Assembly (NCBI RefSeq): GCF_008000815.1
Contig: NZ_CP042806.1
Location: 5,890,001 to 5,954,000, forward strand
Direction: 5' to 3'
Length of the DNA stretch: 64,000 nucleotides
Source of the DNA: Terriglobus albidus
GTDB lineage: Bacteria; Acidobacteriota; Terriglobia; Terriglobales; Acidobacteriaceae
A model generated the notes under the pieces. It had not been told where the DNA came from and did not search any database. It saw only the letters and a list, made by a program, of their open reading frames with translations. The translations under genes and the position numbers were made by a program. Shown here in pieces: positions 16,272 through 25,764 of the stretch (positions are counted from its first letter, which is position 1; every line of letters starts with the position of its first letter).

Positions 16272-17804
16272 TTACCGCGCCGTCCCCCAAATCGACTTCA
16301 ACCGCCAACTTCTCCCTGACACCGCAATCGCCTTCGTCCCTCCCTCACGAAAGACAACAGCTTTCACATTGCTGGTTGGCGGAAGCACAAGATTGGTCAT
16401 CGCAATCGTCCCATCCTGCGCGAAGACCTCCACCGAGGAACGATCCACCACAATCTTCAGATTCCACGGCCGTGTCGCAACCGTGCGAGCATCGGTCCTG
16501 ACAAGAAAGTTCTCCCCGGGAGATACACCCGCGTGGATGCGGTCGGCATAGACGACATGACCTGCCGTATCAAAGCCGATCTCAGTCCAATGGCTGTCGT
16601 CGGAGTAAAGGCGGACACCAAAACTCTCCGCATCTGTCGGAGCAAACGTAAGCTGCATCTCCATCGGGGACTCCAACGAAAGAAGCTCGGCTATTTCCTG
16701 CTTTGCAGCAAGCTGCTTGCGGATCGGTCGCGCCGCACCGTCATGCAAGGGAGCGGTGACTGGGTCTTCGCTGAGCACAAACGAGTCGCCATCCTTCACA
16801 GCGACGACACGCCTGGGCAAGGTCATCTGACCACGCCAGGGCTGGGTTGGAAGCTTATCGGCGTACTGCCAGTTACTCATCCATCCCAGCAGCGTGGGCT
16901 TTTCTCCCGGCGGCAGGTGGTTAAAGCTGATCGCGCAGTAGCTGTCCTTACCGTAATCGGTCCAGCGCACCGGGGTTCCTGGGAGCGAATGAAATTCCCG
17001 CCCATCGAAGTTGCCGAGGAAATACTGTTCCCCTGAGCCTCCCTGCAACGCCCCGGGATTGATGCCGACCTTCAGCGCCCAGATTTTCCTGCCACCATCA
17101 GCGGGTACTTGAAGCAGATCAGGGCACTCCCACTGCCCACCTGTCGCGCCTTCCGGACCAAACGTTGAGACCTTCGCCCACTGCTTCAGATCGGTGGAGG
17201 TATAGAACGCAACCTTATGTTCGTTGGGCAGTGCCACCGCCATCACCCAGCGATGGATCTGGTCGTTCCAGCTCACGTTCGGATCGCGAAAGTCAGCCAT
17301 ATCTAGATCGAGCACTGGATTGCCCGCGTAGAACTGCCAGGTGCGTCCGCGATCCTGGCTGGAGGCGATGCTCTGGCTCTCCCGCTGTTCACGTCCATTG
17401 CCAGGGCGATGACTTGTGTAGATGGCGACCATGCAAGGCTTGCCATCCTTGCACAGGCCGCTGGTGTTGTGTTCGTCCACCACAACGCTGCCGGTGAAGA
17501 TCATCTCTCCATCGTGCTCGGGCAATGCCACCGGAAGCTCTTTCCAGTGGAGCAGATCGCTGCTTACCGCGTGGCCCCAGCTCATGTGTCCCCATTTGTC
17601 GCCGAAGGGGTTGTATTGAAAGAACAGGTGATACTCGCCGTCGAAGTGAACAAGGCCATTCGGATCGTTGGTCCAGTTCTGCCGCGGAGAAAAGTGAACC
17701 TGCGGACGGTACGGTTCTGCATACGGCTTCCTGTCCTGGCATGAACCCGAAATGCTTCCTAATGCCACCAGCGCGAGCATTGCAATCACGTTGCATTTCA
17801 ACAT
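16272..17804 (-). CDS. GH32 fructan hydrolase (levanase/exo-inulinase type), secreted
   Basis: The ATG at 17804 gives 510 residues with a signal peptide (MLKCNVIAMLALVALGSISG, then SCQ; the Cys could be lipidated, but the lipobox is weak). The five-bladed propeller catalytic domain carries WTNDPNG with nucleophile Asp47, FRDP with transition-state stabiliser Asp174, and WECPD with acid/base Glu226. The C-terminal beta-sandwich contains SSVEVFAQDG, typical of GH32. Single-domain GH32 enzymes of this type release fructose from levan, inulin or sucrose. The gene is divergent from a MarR-GNAT gene, whose operator lies about 115 bp upstream of the GH32 start. No transporter is adjacent. Confidence 0.94.
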   Translation of the reverse strand: MLKCNVIAMLALVALGSISGSCQDRKPYAEPYRPQVHFSPRQNWTNDPNGLVHFDGEYHLFFQYNPFGDKWGHMSWGHAVSSDLLHWKELPVALPEHDGEMIFTGSVVVDEHNTSGLCKDGKPCMVAIYTSHRPGNGREQRESQSIASSQDRGRTWQFYAGNPVLDLDMADFRDPNVSWNDQIHRWVMAVALPNEHKVAFYTSTDLKQWAKVSTFGPEGATGGQWECPDLLQVPADGGRKIWALKVGINPGALQGGSGEQYFLGNFDGREFHSLPGTPVRWTDYGKDSYCAISFNHLPPGEKPTLLGWMSNWQYADKLPTQPWRGQMTLPRRVVAVKDGDSFVLSEDPVTAPLHDGAARPIRKQLAAKQEIAELLSLESPMEMQLTFAPTDAESFGVRLYSDDSHWTEIGFDTAGHVVYADRIHAGVSPGENFLVRTDARTVATRPWNLKIVVDRSSVEVFAQDGTIAMTNLVLPPTSNVKAVVFREGGTKAIAVSGRSWRLKSIWGTAR

Positions 17805-17918
17805 GAAGAGGTCACTTCCCTTTCGAGCCTTCGTGCATGGAAGCCTACAGATCGCTCTGCACAGACGCAACCCATCTGCCCGCCCTTCCGAGTTGCACAA
17901 AACCGCCCATTCGAGCTA

Positions 17919-17935
17919 TGTTGTCAGTGACAACA
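17919..17935. promoter_or_regulatory. Candidate MarR operator, TGTTGTC-AGT-GACAACA
   Basis: A perfect inverted repeat with seven-base arms and a three-base spacer (17919-17925, 17929-17935) lies just upstream of the MarR-GNAT gene, about 20 bp from its likely ATG. Size and placement fit a MarR dimer site used for autoregulation. It also lies in the shared region with the divergent GH32 gene. Confidence 0.6.
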
Positions 17936-17954
17936 CATGTTTGCGGAGGTGCGG

Positions 17955-18878
17955 ATGTCTCTTGTTGGAGAAGTGCGAAGCTTCAACCGGTTCTATACCC
18001 GTGAGATTGGCCTGCTGGCCGAACACCTTCCGGCGAGCGAGTTCTCCCTCGCCGAAGCACGCGTGCTCTACGAGCTGGCACAGGCGGGCGAGCAGACTGC
18101 GGCGGACATTATCCGCACGCTCGGAATGGACAAGGCCCACGTCAGCCGCATCACCGCCCGCTTTCGGGCAGCCGGTCTGGTGAAAAGCCGCATCAGCCCG
18201 GAGCACGGCAAGCACAAACTGCTCTCGCTGACCGCCGCCGGGAAACGAACCTTCAAGCGGATGAACGACGGCACCGAAGCGCAGATCGAGACGCTGCTCG
18301 CGCCGCTCACGTCCGAGAATCGCCGGCGCCTGGCAAAGGGTATGCAGGAGATCCAATCTTCTCTTCTTCAACCAAAGCCACCATCGGCAGCGGACGTGCG
18401 GCTTCGCCCGCTGAAGGTGGGCGACCTGGGCTGGATCACGCATCGTCAGGGGGTTCTCTATACGCAGGAGTATGGCTGGGACTGGACCTACGAAGGCCTG
18501 GTGGCCCAGATCCTCGGCATCTTCGCCGCCAACTTCGACGCAACGCGCGAGGATGCATGGATCGCGGAACTGGACGATCAGGTTGTTGGCTCCGTGTTCC
18601 TGATGAAGACCGACGATCCTCAGGTCGCGAAGCTGCGGTTGCTTTATGTCGACCCGGCAGCCAGGGGTCTGGGTGTCGGCTCGCGACTGGTGAATGCCTG
18701 CATCGAGCGCGCGCGCGAGCTGGGATACCGCAAACTCACACTTTGGACCAACGACATCCTGGTCTCCGCCCGCAAGATCTATCAGGCAGCGGGCTTCACC
18801 CTGCAGGAAGAAAACCGTCACCACTCCTTCGGCAAAGACCTGGTCGGCCAGACCTGGACGCTCGATCTGAAGCAGTAG
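17955..18878 (+). CDS. MarR-type regulator fused to a GNAT acetyltransferase
   Basis: The start at 17955 has GGAGGT four bases upstream; the in-frame ATG at 17937 abuts the palindrome and has none. The product is 307 residues. Residues 1-140 form a MarR winged helix (FSLAEARVLYELAQAGEQTA, then LGMDKAHVSRITARFRAAGL). Residues 145-307 form a GNAT domain with acetyl-CoA motif A (LRLLYVDPAARGLGVGSRLV) and motif B (LGYRKLTLWTNDIL...YQAAGF). The fusion is a known bacterial architecture; some members acetylate small molecules, and the regulator senses an unknown ligand. The regulated gene may be itself or the divergent GH32 gene. Confidence 0.92.
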   Translation: MSLVGEVRSFNRFYTREIGLLAEHLPASEFSLAEARVLYELAQAGEQTAADIIRTLGMDKAHVSRITARFRAAGLVKSRISPEHGKHKLLSLTAAGKRTFKRMNDGTEAQIETLLAPLTSENRRRLAKGMQEIQSSLLQPKPPSAADVRLRPLKVGDLGWITHRQGVLYTQEYGWDWTYEGLVAQILGIFAANFDATREDAWIAELDDQVVGSVFLMKTDDPQVAKLRLLYVDPAARGLGVGSRLVNACIERARELGYRKLTLWTNDILVSARKIYQAAGFTLQEENRHHSFGKDLVGQTWTLDLKQ

Positions 18879-18925
18879 TCAGAGAACTTCCGGCTCCGGA
18901 AGGTCAAAGACAGTGCATTCCCCGC

Positions 18926-18984
18926 TTGACACCCCTAAACATCTAGGCTTAACGTACTTCCCATACCTAGTTGCTTAGGGGAGG
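18926..18984 (+). promoter_or_regulatory. PadR promoter with long interrupted inverted repeat and Shine-Dalgarno
   Basis: TTGACA (18926-18931) is a strong -35. A 16-base arm (18932-18947, beginning CCCCTAA and ending CTAGG) pairs at 14 of 16 positions with 18966-18981 (CCTAG...TTAGGGG), the arms flanking the expected -10. The second arm runs into the Shine-Dalgarno GGGGAGG (18978-18984) for the GTG at 18989. A bound regulator would block both promoter and ribosome site, so PadR autoregulation is inferred. Confidence 0.55.
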
Positions 18985-18988
18985 CGGC

Positions 18989-19315
18989 GTGGCGAAGAAC
19001 GACTTGCAAGGGACGCTGGATCTGCTGGTCCTCAAGACTCTCTCACAGGTGAGAGAGATGCATGGCTACGGAATTGTGGCTCACATTCAACAGGCATCGG
19101 ACGATCTGCTTCGCGTTGAGGAAGGGTCGTTGTACCCGGCGCTGCATCGGATGGAGCAACAGGGATGGATCGCCGCGGACTGGGCCATGACCGAAACAAA
19201 CCGCAAGGCGAAGTATTACAAACTGACCGCTGCGGGACGAAAGCGCCTACAGGAAGAAGAGAAAAACTTTGAGCATCTGGTAAAAGGCGTACGCGCCATT
19301 CTGCGCTACGCGTGA
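18989..19315 (+). CDS. PadR-family regulator paired with ADOP permease
   Basis: The product is 108 residues from the GTG at 18989 (GGGGAGG upstream). It is the standard short Pad[50 protein letters not shown], then a wing and a C-terminal helix for dimerisation. It lies nine bases before a large permease gene, with GAGGTGA in the gap, so the two are cotranscribed. In Acidobacteriota such PadR genes almost always precede this permease type and are believed to control it. Confidence 0.93.
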   Translation: MAKNDLQGTLDLLVLKTLSQVREMHGYGIVAHIQQASDDLLRVEEGSLYPALHRMEQQGWIAADWAMTETNRKAKYYKLTAAGRKRLQEEEKNFEHLVKGVRAILRYA

Positions 19316-19324
19316 GGTGAAGCC

Positions 19325-21955
19325 ATGTCGCTGCTTCGACGTATTGCGAATCTCTTCTCTCGATCGAAGGTGGATCGGGAGATTGACGCCGAGCTTCGTT
19401 TCCACATCGAGATGCGGATCGACGAGAACATGGCGAACGGCATGCCGGAAGAAGAGGCACGGCGCGACGCACTGCTGCGCTTCGGCAATCTGTCGAGCAC
19501 GAAGGAGCATGTCACTGGAGCCGATGCGGCGTTGACGCTCTATAGCGTCTGGTCGGATATACGGCATGCGTGCCGGCAGTTGCGGAAGAATCCCGGATTC
19601 TCCTCGACAGCCATTCTGGTATTGGCGCTGGGAATGTGCGCCAGTATCGCGATCTTTGCGTTTGTCGATGCCGTCCTGATCCGGCCGTTACCGTATCAGA
19701 GTCCCTCGCGGCTGGTTGCGTTGTTCGAGAGCACATCACTGGGACCTCGTTTTCATCTCTCGTATCTCGACTACCTGGACTGGAAGCGACAGAACAAGGT
19801 CTTCGATTCGCTGGAAGCGTACGACAATCTGTTTTTTGCGCAGAGCACAAGGACGGGGACACAGCGGGTACCAGGCGCCACCGTAAGTGCCGGTTTCTTT
19901 CGTACGCTTGGCATTGCCCCCATCCTTGGACGTGACTTTCACGAAGGCGAGGACACTCCGAGTGCTCCGCGTACTGTGATTCTGAGCTATGCCGCGTGGC
20001 AGAACCGCTACGGCAAGCGTGAGGATGTGCTGGGTCAGACGGTCACGCTGGAGGGCGTTCCGTATGTCATCATCGGAGTTCTGCCGCGGGAGTTTCACTT
20101 CGCACCCGCGGGGCCGTCGGAGTTCTGGACATCGCTTCATGAGTCCTCTGATCCCAACAATCGCGGATCCCACGGACTGTGGGCGATTGCACGCCTGAAA
20201 GACGGAATGACGCTGGACACGGCCTCGGCCGACATGAGTTCGATCGCAGAGCAACTGGCGAGACAGTATCCGGATTCCGATGGTGGGCGAGGTGCAACTG
20301 TCTTTCCGTTATCTGAGGTGATCGTCGGCAACCTCCGTCCGATTCTGTTGCTGCTGTTGAGCGGAGCGGTGTTGCTACTGTTGATTGCCTGTGTGAATGT
20401 CTCCGGCCTGATGCTGGTTCGCTCCGAGAATCGCCGACACGAGATCGCAGTCCGCGGCGCGTTGGGCGCCTCGCGCATGAGGCTCTTCCGGCAGTTCGTG
20501 ACGGAAGGAGTTTTGCTCGCCGCGGCGGGAAGTGCCATGGGCGCCGGCGCAGCTTATGGAGTCATCCATCTCCTGTTGAAACTTGTACCGGCGAAGATGC
20601 TGGAAGACATGCCTTATCTGCGTGGACTCGGGCTGAACCTGCACGTTACAGGCTTTGCCGTAGCGACTGGCCTGGTGATGGCAATTCTTTTTTCTCTCAC
20701 GCCCTCCCTTCGCCTGTCGTTGAGTGACCTGCGTTCCGGCTTGGTGGAGGGGGGCCGTGGTGGCGCCAAAGCGACGTGGAAGCATCTGGGGGCGAACCTT
20801 GTGGTACTGGAACTATGCACCGCGATGGTATTGCTGGTAGGTGCAGGCTTGCTGGGCAAGAGCTTCTATCAGCTGCTGCACGTCGATATCGGCCTTCAGC
20901 CGGATCACCTGGCGATGATCGGACTGCGATCACCACACCTCCGCTATGCAAAACCCGAGCAGATGGTTGCCTTGACGCAGCGTGTGATGGAGCAGGCGAA
21001 CAGACTGCCTGGAGTGCGATCAGTGGCAGTGGCGCAACAGGCGCCCGTGGCAAATGTAGCTGGAGGAAATACGGCCTTCGAGATCATCGGCAGGCCGCAA
21101 CATGGGACGGCCTATGAAGCGGTCAATCGCCAGGTGGGTGGGAGTTACTTCACCACAATACGGGCGAGGCTGGCGCAAGGACGCTACTTCACCGAAACAG
21201 ACGACGCTTCGAAGCCCCGTGTGATGATCGTCAACCAGACCTTTGCGCGAAAGTACTTTCCCGGAGAAGATGCGATTGGAAAGCATATCCGGTACGACGC
21301 ATCGTCCCCTGTGATCGAGATCGTCGGCATCGTCGAAGACATCAAGGAAGGACCTCTCGATGCGGAATTGCAGCCGGTGCTGTATACGCCGTTCAACCAG
21401 GAGCCGGCCAACTCCTTCTGTATCGTCGTCAGGACGGTTCATGCGCCGCAGGAGCTGTTGAAGTCGCTGGAAGGAACGGTGCACGGGATCGATCCTGACA
21501 TTTTGGCCTTCAACGCCGAGACGGCAGAGGACCGCATCCATAACCTGCAGTCGACCTATCTTCATCGCTCCTCTGCATGGCTTGTAAGTGGATTCGCGGC
21601 GATGGCGCTGTTGCTGGGCGTTGTCGGTCTGTACGGTGTAATCGCCTACTCGGTAAGTCAGCGGACCAGGGAGATTGGAGTGCGCATGGCTTTGGGCGCA
21701 CAACGCAGCTCCGTCTACCAGTTGATTATGAAAGACGCGGGCAGGGTGATAGCCTTCGGCGTTCTAAGTGGAGCAATCTGCTCGGTGATCACAGCCAGCA
21801 TGATGCGAAAACTGCTCTTCGGTACAGCGCCGTGGGACGCAGGCACGCTCGCCACTGTGACAGCGGTGCTTGCGGCTTCGGCACTGCTCGCCAGCTATAT
21901 TCCTGCTCGGCGAGCCGCTTCGGTCGATCCGGTTCAGGCACTGCGCTCCGAATGA
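19325..21955 (+). CDS. ADOP-type FtsX/MacB-like ABC permease
   Basis: The protein has 876 residues. An N-terminal approximately 75-residue helical segment (SKVDREIDAELRFHIEMRID...EEEARRDALLRFG) is the ADOP signature. A transmembrane helix (about 95-117), a MacB periplasmic-core domain and two FtsX-type transmembrane bundles separated by a second periplasmic domain follow. The final bundle contains GLYGVIAYSVSQRTREIGVR, MALGAQ and ends SVDPVQALRSE. No ATPase is encoded nearby, the 'orphan' feature of this family. By analogy with MacB it may transmit force for export or envelope remodelling rather than form a channel. The substrate is unknown. Confidence 0.93.
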   Translation: MSLLRRIANLFSRSKVDREIDAELRFHIEMRIDENMANGMPEEEARRDALLRFGNLSSTKEHVTGADAALTLYSVWSDIRHACRQLRKNPGFSSTAILVLALGMCASIAIFAFVDAVLIRPLPYQSPSRLVALFESTSLGPRFHLSYLDYLDWKRQNKVFDSLEAYDNLFFAQSTRTGTQRVPGATVSAGFFRTLGIAPILGRDFHEGEDTPSAPRTVILSYAAWQNRYGKREDVLGQTVTLEGVPYVIIGVLPREFHFAPAGPSEFWTSLHESSDPNNRGSHGLWAIARLKDGMTLDTASADMSSIAEQLARQYPDSDGGRGATVFPLSEVIVGNLRPILLLLLSGAVLLLLIACVNVSGLMLVRSENRRHEIAVRGALGASRMRLFRQFVTEGVLLAAAGSAMGAGAAYGVIHLLLKLVPAKMLEDMPYLRGLGLNLHVTGFAVATGLVMAILFSLTPSLRLSLSDLRSGLVEGGRGGAKATWKHLGANLVVLELCTAMVLLVGAGLLGKSFYQLLHVDIGLQPDHLAMIGLRSPHLRYAKPEQMVALTQRVMEQANRLPGVRSVAVAQQAPVANVAGGNTAFEIIGRPQHGTAYEAVNRQVGGSYFTTIRARLAQGRYFTETDDASKPRVMIVNQTFARKYFPGEDAIGKHIRYDASSPVIEIVGIVEDIKEGPLDAELQPVLYTPFNQEPANSFCIVVRTVHAPQELLKSLEGTVHGIDPDILAFNAETAEDRIHNLQSTYLHRSSAWLVSGFAAMALLLGVVGLYGVIAYSVSQRTREIGVRMALGAQRSSVYQLIMKDAGRVIAFGVLSGAICSVITASMMRKLLFGTAPWDAGTLATVTAVLAASALLASYIPARRAASVDPVQALRSE

Positions 21956-22004
21956 GTGCATCGGCGAAACGTCCAGCCCCGACAGAGTTGTAGAATTCCC
22001 TCCG

Positions 22005-22520
22005 ATGAGGCAGATCTTCGCTATTGTCGGCTCAGCAATCTTCCTGGTCATTGCGCCGGGAACGATTGCGGGGTACATCCCCTGGCGAATCTGCCGGTGG
22101 CAAGTGCAAGCGCCACTGGCCGGAATCTTCGCGTTTCGCATTCTCGGATTATTGCTGATGGTCGCAGGTCTGCCTGTCCTGCTGGATTCCTTCGCACGCT
22201 TCGCGATTCAGGGTTTCGGTACTCCCGCGCCAGTCTTTCCAACGCGCCAGCTCGTCGTCAGCGGCCTCTATCGCTACGTCCGAAACCCCATGTATGTGGC
22301 GGTCGTGTCGTTGATTCTGGGACAGGGGTTGTTCTTTGGCGATCTCCGCGTTCTTGAATACGGCATTGCAATCTGGGTGGCCTTCCATTTGTTTGTGCTG
22401 CTCTACGAGGAGCCCACCCTGAGAAATACCTACGGCGCTGAGTACGACGTCTTTTGCGTCAATGTCCACCGATGGATTCCGTGCTTACGCCCCTGGAAGC
22501 AGAGCGGGCACGATAGTTAA
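22005..22520 (+). CDS. Isoprenylcysteine carboxyl methyltransferase (ICMT)-like membrane protein
   Basis: The ATG at 22005 gives 171 residues; an earlier in-frame start lies inside the permease gene. There are four hydrophobic helices. The family core GLYRYVRNPMYVAVVSLILGQGL...YEEPTLRNTYGAEYDVF matches the phosphatidylethanolamine/ICMT methyltransferase family, with the RNPMY and EEP motifs that form the SAM and lipid site. Bacterial members methylate small molecules or lipids; the substrate here is unknown. It lies 49 bp after the permease and may be read through with it. Confidence 0.88.
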   Translation: MRQIFAIVGSAIFLVIAPGTIAGYIPWRICRWQVQAPLAGIFAFRILGLLLMVAGLPVLLDSFARFAIQGFGTPAPVFPTRQLVVSGLYRYVRNPMYVAVVSLILGQGLFFGDLRVLEYGIAIWVAFHLFVLLYEEPTLRNTYGAEYDVFCVNVHRWIPCLRPWKQSGHDS

Positions 22521-22555
22521 CTTCACTCTCTCGTCGCCGATTCAAATTGACTCCA

Positions 22556-25228
22556 TCACTCATGGCGAAGAGCCACCATGGGATCGATGGCTGCAGCTCG
22601 AATACTCGGAACGAGGCAGGCGACGAGTGTCGCGATCAACAGCAGGACAGGCACCAGCACGAACGTGAGCGGATCGAGGGCAGGTACCTGGTAGAGAAAA
22701 CTACGCAGAAGGTGCGCGAAGGCAATGCCACCGACAATGCCAATACCCAGTCCAGCAAGCAGCAGCGAGAGACCCTCGTTCAGAATGAGCCTGGCAATGT
22801 GGGCGCGGGAAGAACCGAGCGCCATGCGCAGGCCGATCTCGCCGGTGCGCTGACGTACGGTATAGGCAAGCAGACCATAGACACCGACGATCGCGAGGAA
22901 GAGGGCTATGCCGGAAAAGACGGAGAGCAGCGTCGTCTGAAAGCGCCGGGGCGCGGTAGCATGTGCGGTAAGCTCGCTCATAAGCCGGATGTGAGAGAGG
23001 GGAAGGTTTGGATCGATGGAGCGGACGGCCGAGCGTAGTGCGGCGATAGTCGCGCTCTGAGGCAACGAAGAACGCACTGCCACCGTGACGCCGATCGGAG
23101 GCGCAAACGAAGAAAAGAAGGGAGTATAGATCTGCGGGACGGCTGCGGTCTCAATACTTTCGTTCCGGATATCCTGAACAACTCCGACGATCGTGGCCCA
23201 GGGATCATCCGAGTTAGTCCGAAGCCGATGACCAATGGGGTCTTTGCCTGCGAGGTACGTATTGGCGAAGGTCTGGTTGATGATGACGACAAAGCGCGGT
23301 GCAGATGTGTCTTCTTCCGCGGTGAAGTAACGCCCTCTCAGCAGGGGAATCTGCATCGCAGTGAAGTAGCCGGAAGAGACGTCGCGAGACTCCACCCATT
23401 GGTTCTTTTGATTCGGATAACCATCGACCCACAGTGTGGTTATGCTTTCCGAGTCTGAGAGAGGAAGATAGTTAACCAGGCCCGCAGCACTCAAACCCGG
23501 CTGCGAGGAAACTCCTTCGAGGACCGATGCATAGAAGGCGCGGCGCTTGTCCTCAGTGTCAGCCGATGTGCTCACGGGAAGGCCGGCCGTCAACGTGGAG
23601 GGGGAGAAGCCCGCCTGGACGGAGAGCACCTTCCGATAGCTGCGAAGGAAGAGCCCTGCACCAGTCAACAACACAACGACGAGCGCGACCTGCGCGACGA
23701 CCAGACCGCGACGAAGGCGCCGACGATCGACGATGAGGCGTGTGCCCGCACTGGACAAAAAGTCCGCGACATTGATCCGTGTCCCTGAGAGTGCCGGAAG
23801 CGTGCCGAAAAGGATGCTGGTGACAAAGCTGATAAGGATGAGAAAGACCATCGTGCGGAGATCGAGCGAGGTGGTCTCCATATGCGGGATGTTGCCAGGA
23901 TTGAGTTTTATGAGGGCTCGAATGAAGAACAGGGCAAGCCCCACGCCGATGATGCCGGCGGCGCTGGCGAGCAAAAGCGATTCTGTAAGCATCTGGCGCA
24001 CAAGGCGGCCGCGACTGGCGCCGAGGGTAGTGCGTACTCCCAATTCGTGGCGACGGCCAGCTGCGCGCGCCAGCAGGAGATTCGCGGCGTTTGCGCAGGC
24101 AATCAACAGAACAGAGCCAACCGCCCCAAGCAGAAGCAGCATCAGCGGACGCGCACCGCCGAGAACCGTCTGGGTAAGCGGTTTGACCAATGCGATCATA
24201 CCGCCGCTGAAGATGAGATCGTGATGCAACGGCTGGAGGCGAGCGACGAGTGGACTCATCTCGGCCTGAGCATCTTTTACTGACACACCTGGAGCGAGGC
24301 GAGCGAGAGCATTTATGCTGCTTGGGTCACGGCTTGCGCGTTCTTGCGCCGTAAGCGCAATGGGAACCCACAATTGGGTGTCCGCGATGTTTCCATTGCC
24401 GAAGGCGAGATCCGTTTTGTGTGGATAGCCGAAGCCGGAAGGCATGACGCCGACAACGTGATAGGTTTCACCGTCGAGCGTGATATTGCGACTCAAAACA
24501 TCATCGGAGCCGGCGAAGAGTGACTGCCAGAGCGAGTAGCTGAGGACAACGGAGCGGCTGTTTCCGGGTTCCTGGTCTGCATCTCGGAATTCACGGCCGA
24601 TGAGCGGCGCAGCTTCAAGTGTGTGGAAGAAACTCGAATCGACCCGTGCGACGCCAACACGCTCAGGCTGATCGCCGGTATTGAGGTTCATGCTCTTCTG
24701 ATCGAACATGGTCATCGATGCAAAGGAGCGGACCTGTGCGCGAATTTCAAAAAAGTCGGCGTTGCTGGGACCCGTCGCCTCCTGTGGAATCTCCTTCAGA
24801 TGCGGATTTGGCGTGTAGAGATAGACCAGGCGGCTTGCATCGCCGTAGGGCAGCGAGCGCAACAGAACGGCGTTGACCAGAGAGAAGATCGCCGTACACG
24901 CGCCGATGCCAATCGCAAGGGTAAGCACCGTGACCGCGGTAAATCCGGGCTGCCGCCGCAGAGAGCGCACGCCGTAGCGGACATCTTGCGCGAGGTCCTC
25001 GAGCAGTGCGGTTCCCCGAGATTCGTAAGTGGACTGTGTCGCTTCGGCAAAACTGCCGAACTCCTTCTGTGCAGCCGTACGTGCCTGCCGCGGCGACATG
25101 CCTCTCGCGATATTGCGCTCGATCAGGGTGTCGAGGTGAAAGCGAAGCTCGTCGTTCAGCTCCGCGTTGGCGGCATCGCGATGGAACAGTGAATGAAGAC
25201 GGTGGCGAAGACTATCGATGAATCGCAT
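22556..25228 (-). CDS. ADOP-type FtsX/MacB-like ABC permease, second copy
   Basis: The protein has 890 residues and the same architecture as the plus-strand copy: ADOP helix ([20 protein letters not shown]), first transmembrane helix (about 90-115), MacB core, FtsX bundle, second periplasmic domain and a final bundle ([35 protein letters not shown]; end [10 protein letters not shown]). The two are clearly paralogous but far from identical, so this is not a recent duplication. It lies 13 bp after its own PadR gene, with GAGGTG before the ATG, and converges on the ICMT-like gene. Confidence 0.93.
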   Translation of the reverse strand: MRFIDSLRHRLHSLFHRDAANAELNDELRFHLDTLIERNIARGMSPRQARTAAQKEFGSFAEATQSTYESRGTALLEDLAQDVRYGVRSLRRQPGFTAVTVLTLAIGIGACTAIFSLVNAVLLRSLPYGDASRLVYLYTPNPHLKEIPQEATGPSNADFFEIRAQVRSFASMTMFDQKSMNLNTGDQPERVGVARVDSSFFHTLEAAPLIGREFRDADQEPGNSRSVVLSYSLWQSLFAGSDDVLSRNITLDGETYHVVGVMPSGFGYPHKTDLAFGNGNIADTQLWVPIALTAQERASRDPSSINALARLAPGVSVKDAQAEMSPLVARLQPLHHDLIFSGGMIALVKPLTQTVLGGARPLMLLLLGAVGSVLLIACANAANLLLARAAGRRHELGVRTTLGASRGRLVRQMLTESLLLASAAGIIGVGLALFFIRALIKLNPGNIPHMETTSLDLRTMVFLILISFVTSILFGTLPALSGTRINVADFLSSAGTRLIVDRRRLRRGLVVAQVALVVVLLTGAGLFLRSYRKVLSVQAGFSPSTLTAGLPVSTSADTEDKRRAFYASVLEGVSSQPGLSAAGLVNYLPLSDSESITTLWVDGYPNQKNQWVESRDVSSGYFTAMQIPLLRGRYFTAEEDTSAPRFVVIINQTFANTYLAGKDPIGHRLRTNSDDPWATIVGVVQDIRNESIETAAVPQIYTPFFSSFAPPIGVTVAVRSSLPQSATIAALRSAVRSIDPNLPLSHIRLMSELTAHATAPRRFQTTLLSVFSGIALFLAIVGVYGLLAYTVRQRTGEIGLRMALGSSRAHIARLILNEGLSLLLAGLGIGIVGGIAFAHLLRSFLYQVPALDPLTFVLVPVLLLIATLVACLVPSIRAAAIDPMVALRHE

Positions 25229-25241
25229 AGGACACCTCGGT

Positions 25242-25571
25242 TTATACAGAGCGAAGTACGCCGTAGACAGCAGAAGAGAGACGATCCCAGGAGGCCTCTT
25301 CAGACTTCAGTCGGGCTCGACCTGCTTTGGTCAGCGAGTAAAACTTGGCGCGCCGGTTATTTTCTGACTCACCCCACTCGGCCGTAATCCAGGCCTGATG
25401 TTCAAGGCGGTGAAGTGCGGGATAGAGTGCGCTTTGGTTAACACGCAGAACATCGTTGGAGAGCTGACGAACGCGGTCGGCAATGGCGAGGCCGTGCATT
25501 GGCCCAGGCGTGAGCACTTTGAGAATCAGAAGATCAAGTGTGCCCTGCAGTAGTTCGTTGGACTTCGTCAT
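25242..25571 (-). CDS. PadR-family regulator, second copy
   Basis: The product is 109 residues: [56 protein letters not shown], then [20 protein letters not shown]. It is similar to the other PadR in this window but diverged. A perfect palindrome sits at its Shine-Dalgarno. It is cotranscribed with the adjacent permease and divergent from the GH3 gene, 193 bp away. Confidence 0.93.
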   Translation of the reverse strand: MTKSNELLQGTLDLLILKVLTPGPMHGLAIADRVRQLSNDVLRVNQSALYPALHRLEHQAWITAEWGESENNRRAKFYSLTKAGRARLKSEEASWDRLSSAVYGVLRSV

Positions 25572-25576
25572 CCTCT

Positions 25577-25595
25577 CACCTCAATGATTGAGGTG
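25577..25595. promoter_or_regulatory. Candidate PadR operator: perfect 9-base palindrome over the Shine-Dalgarno
   Basis: CACCTCAAT (25577-25585) and ATTGAGGTG (25587-25595) form a perfect inverted repeat with a one-base centre. On the minus strand the TGAGGTG arm is part of the Shine-Dalgarno region (GAGGTGAGAGG) of the PadR start at 25571. This fits a tight autoregulatory site. Confidence 0.65.
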
Positions 25596-25764
25596 TAGAA
25601 TATATGAAAGGGAAAGTGATTGGCAACTTAACCAGGTGCGATAAGCGTGCTTCTCCTCGCCGCAGCCGGTTTCACGCTGTAACAATTCTCCTTCCCTGCC
25701 GAAACCACAGACCCGAACAAACTGCGTAGAATAAGGTCGATTCTGCATCGAAGGGATTCCATCG

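Noticed and set aside
19325-25228. Recent duplication of the two ADOP permeases
   Set aside because: They share architecture but differ throughout in sequence and have different operators, so they are old paralogues.
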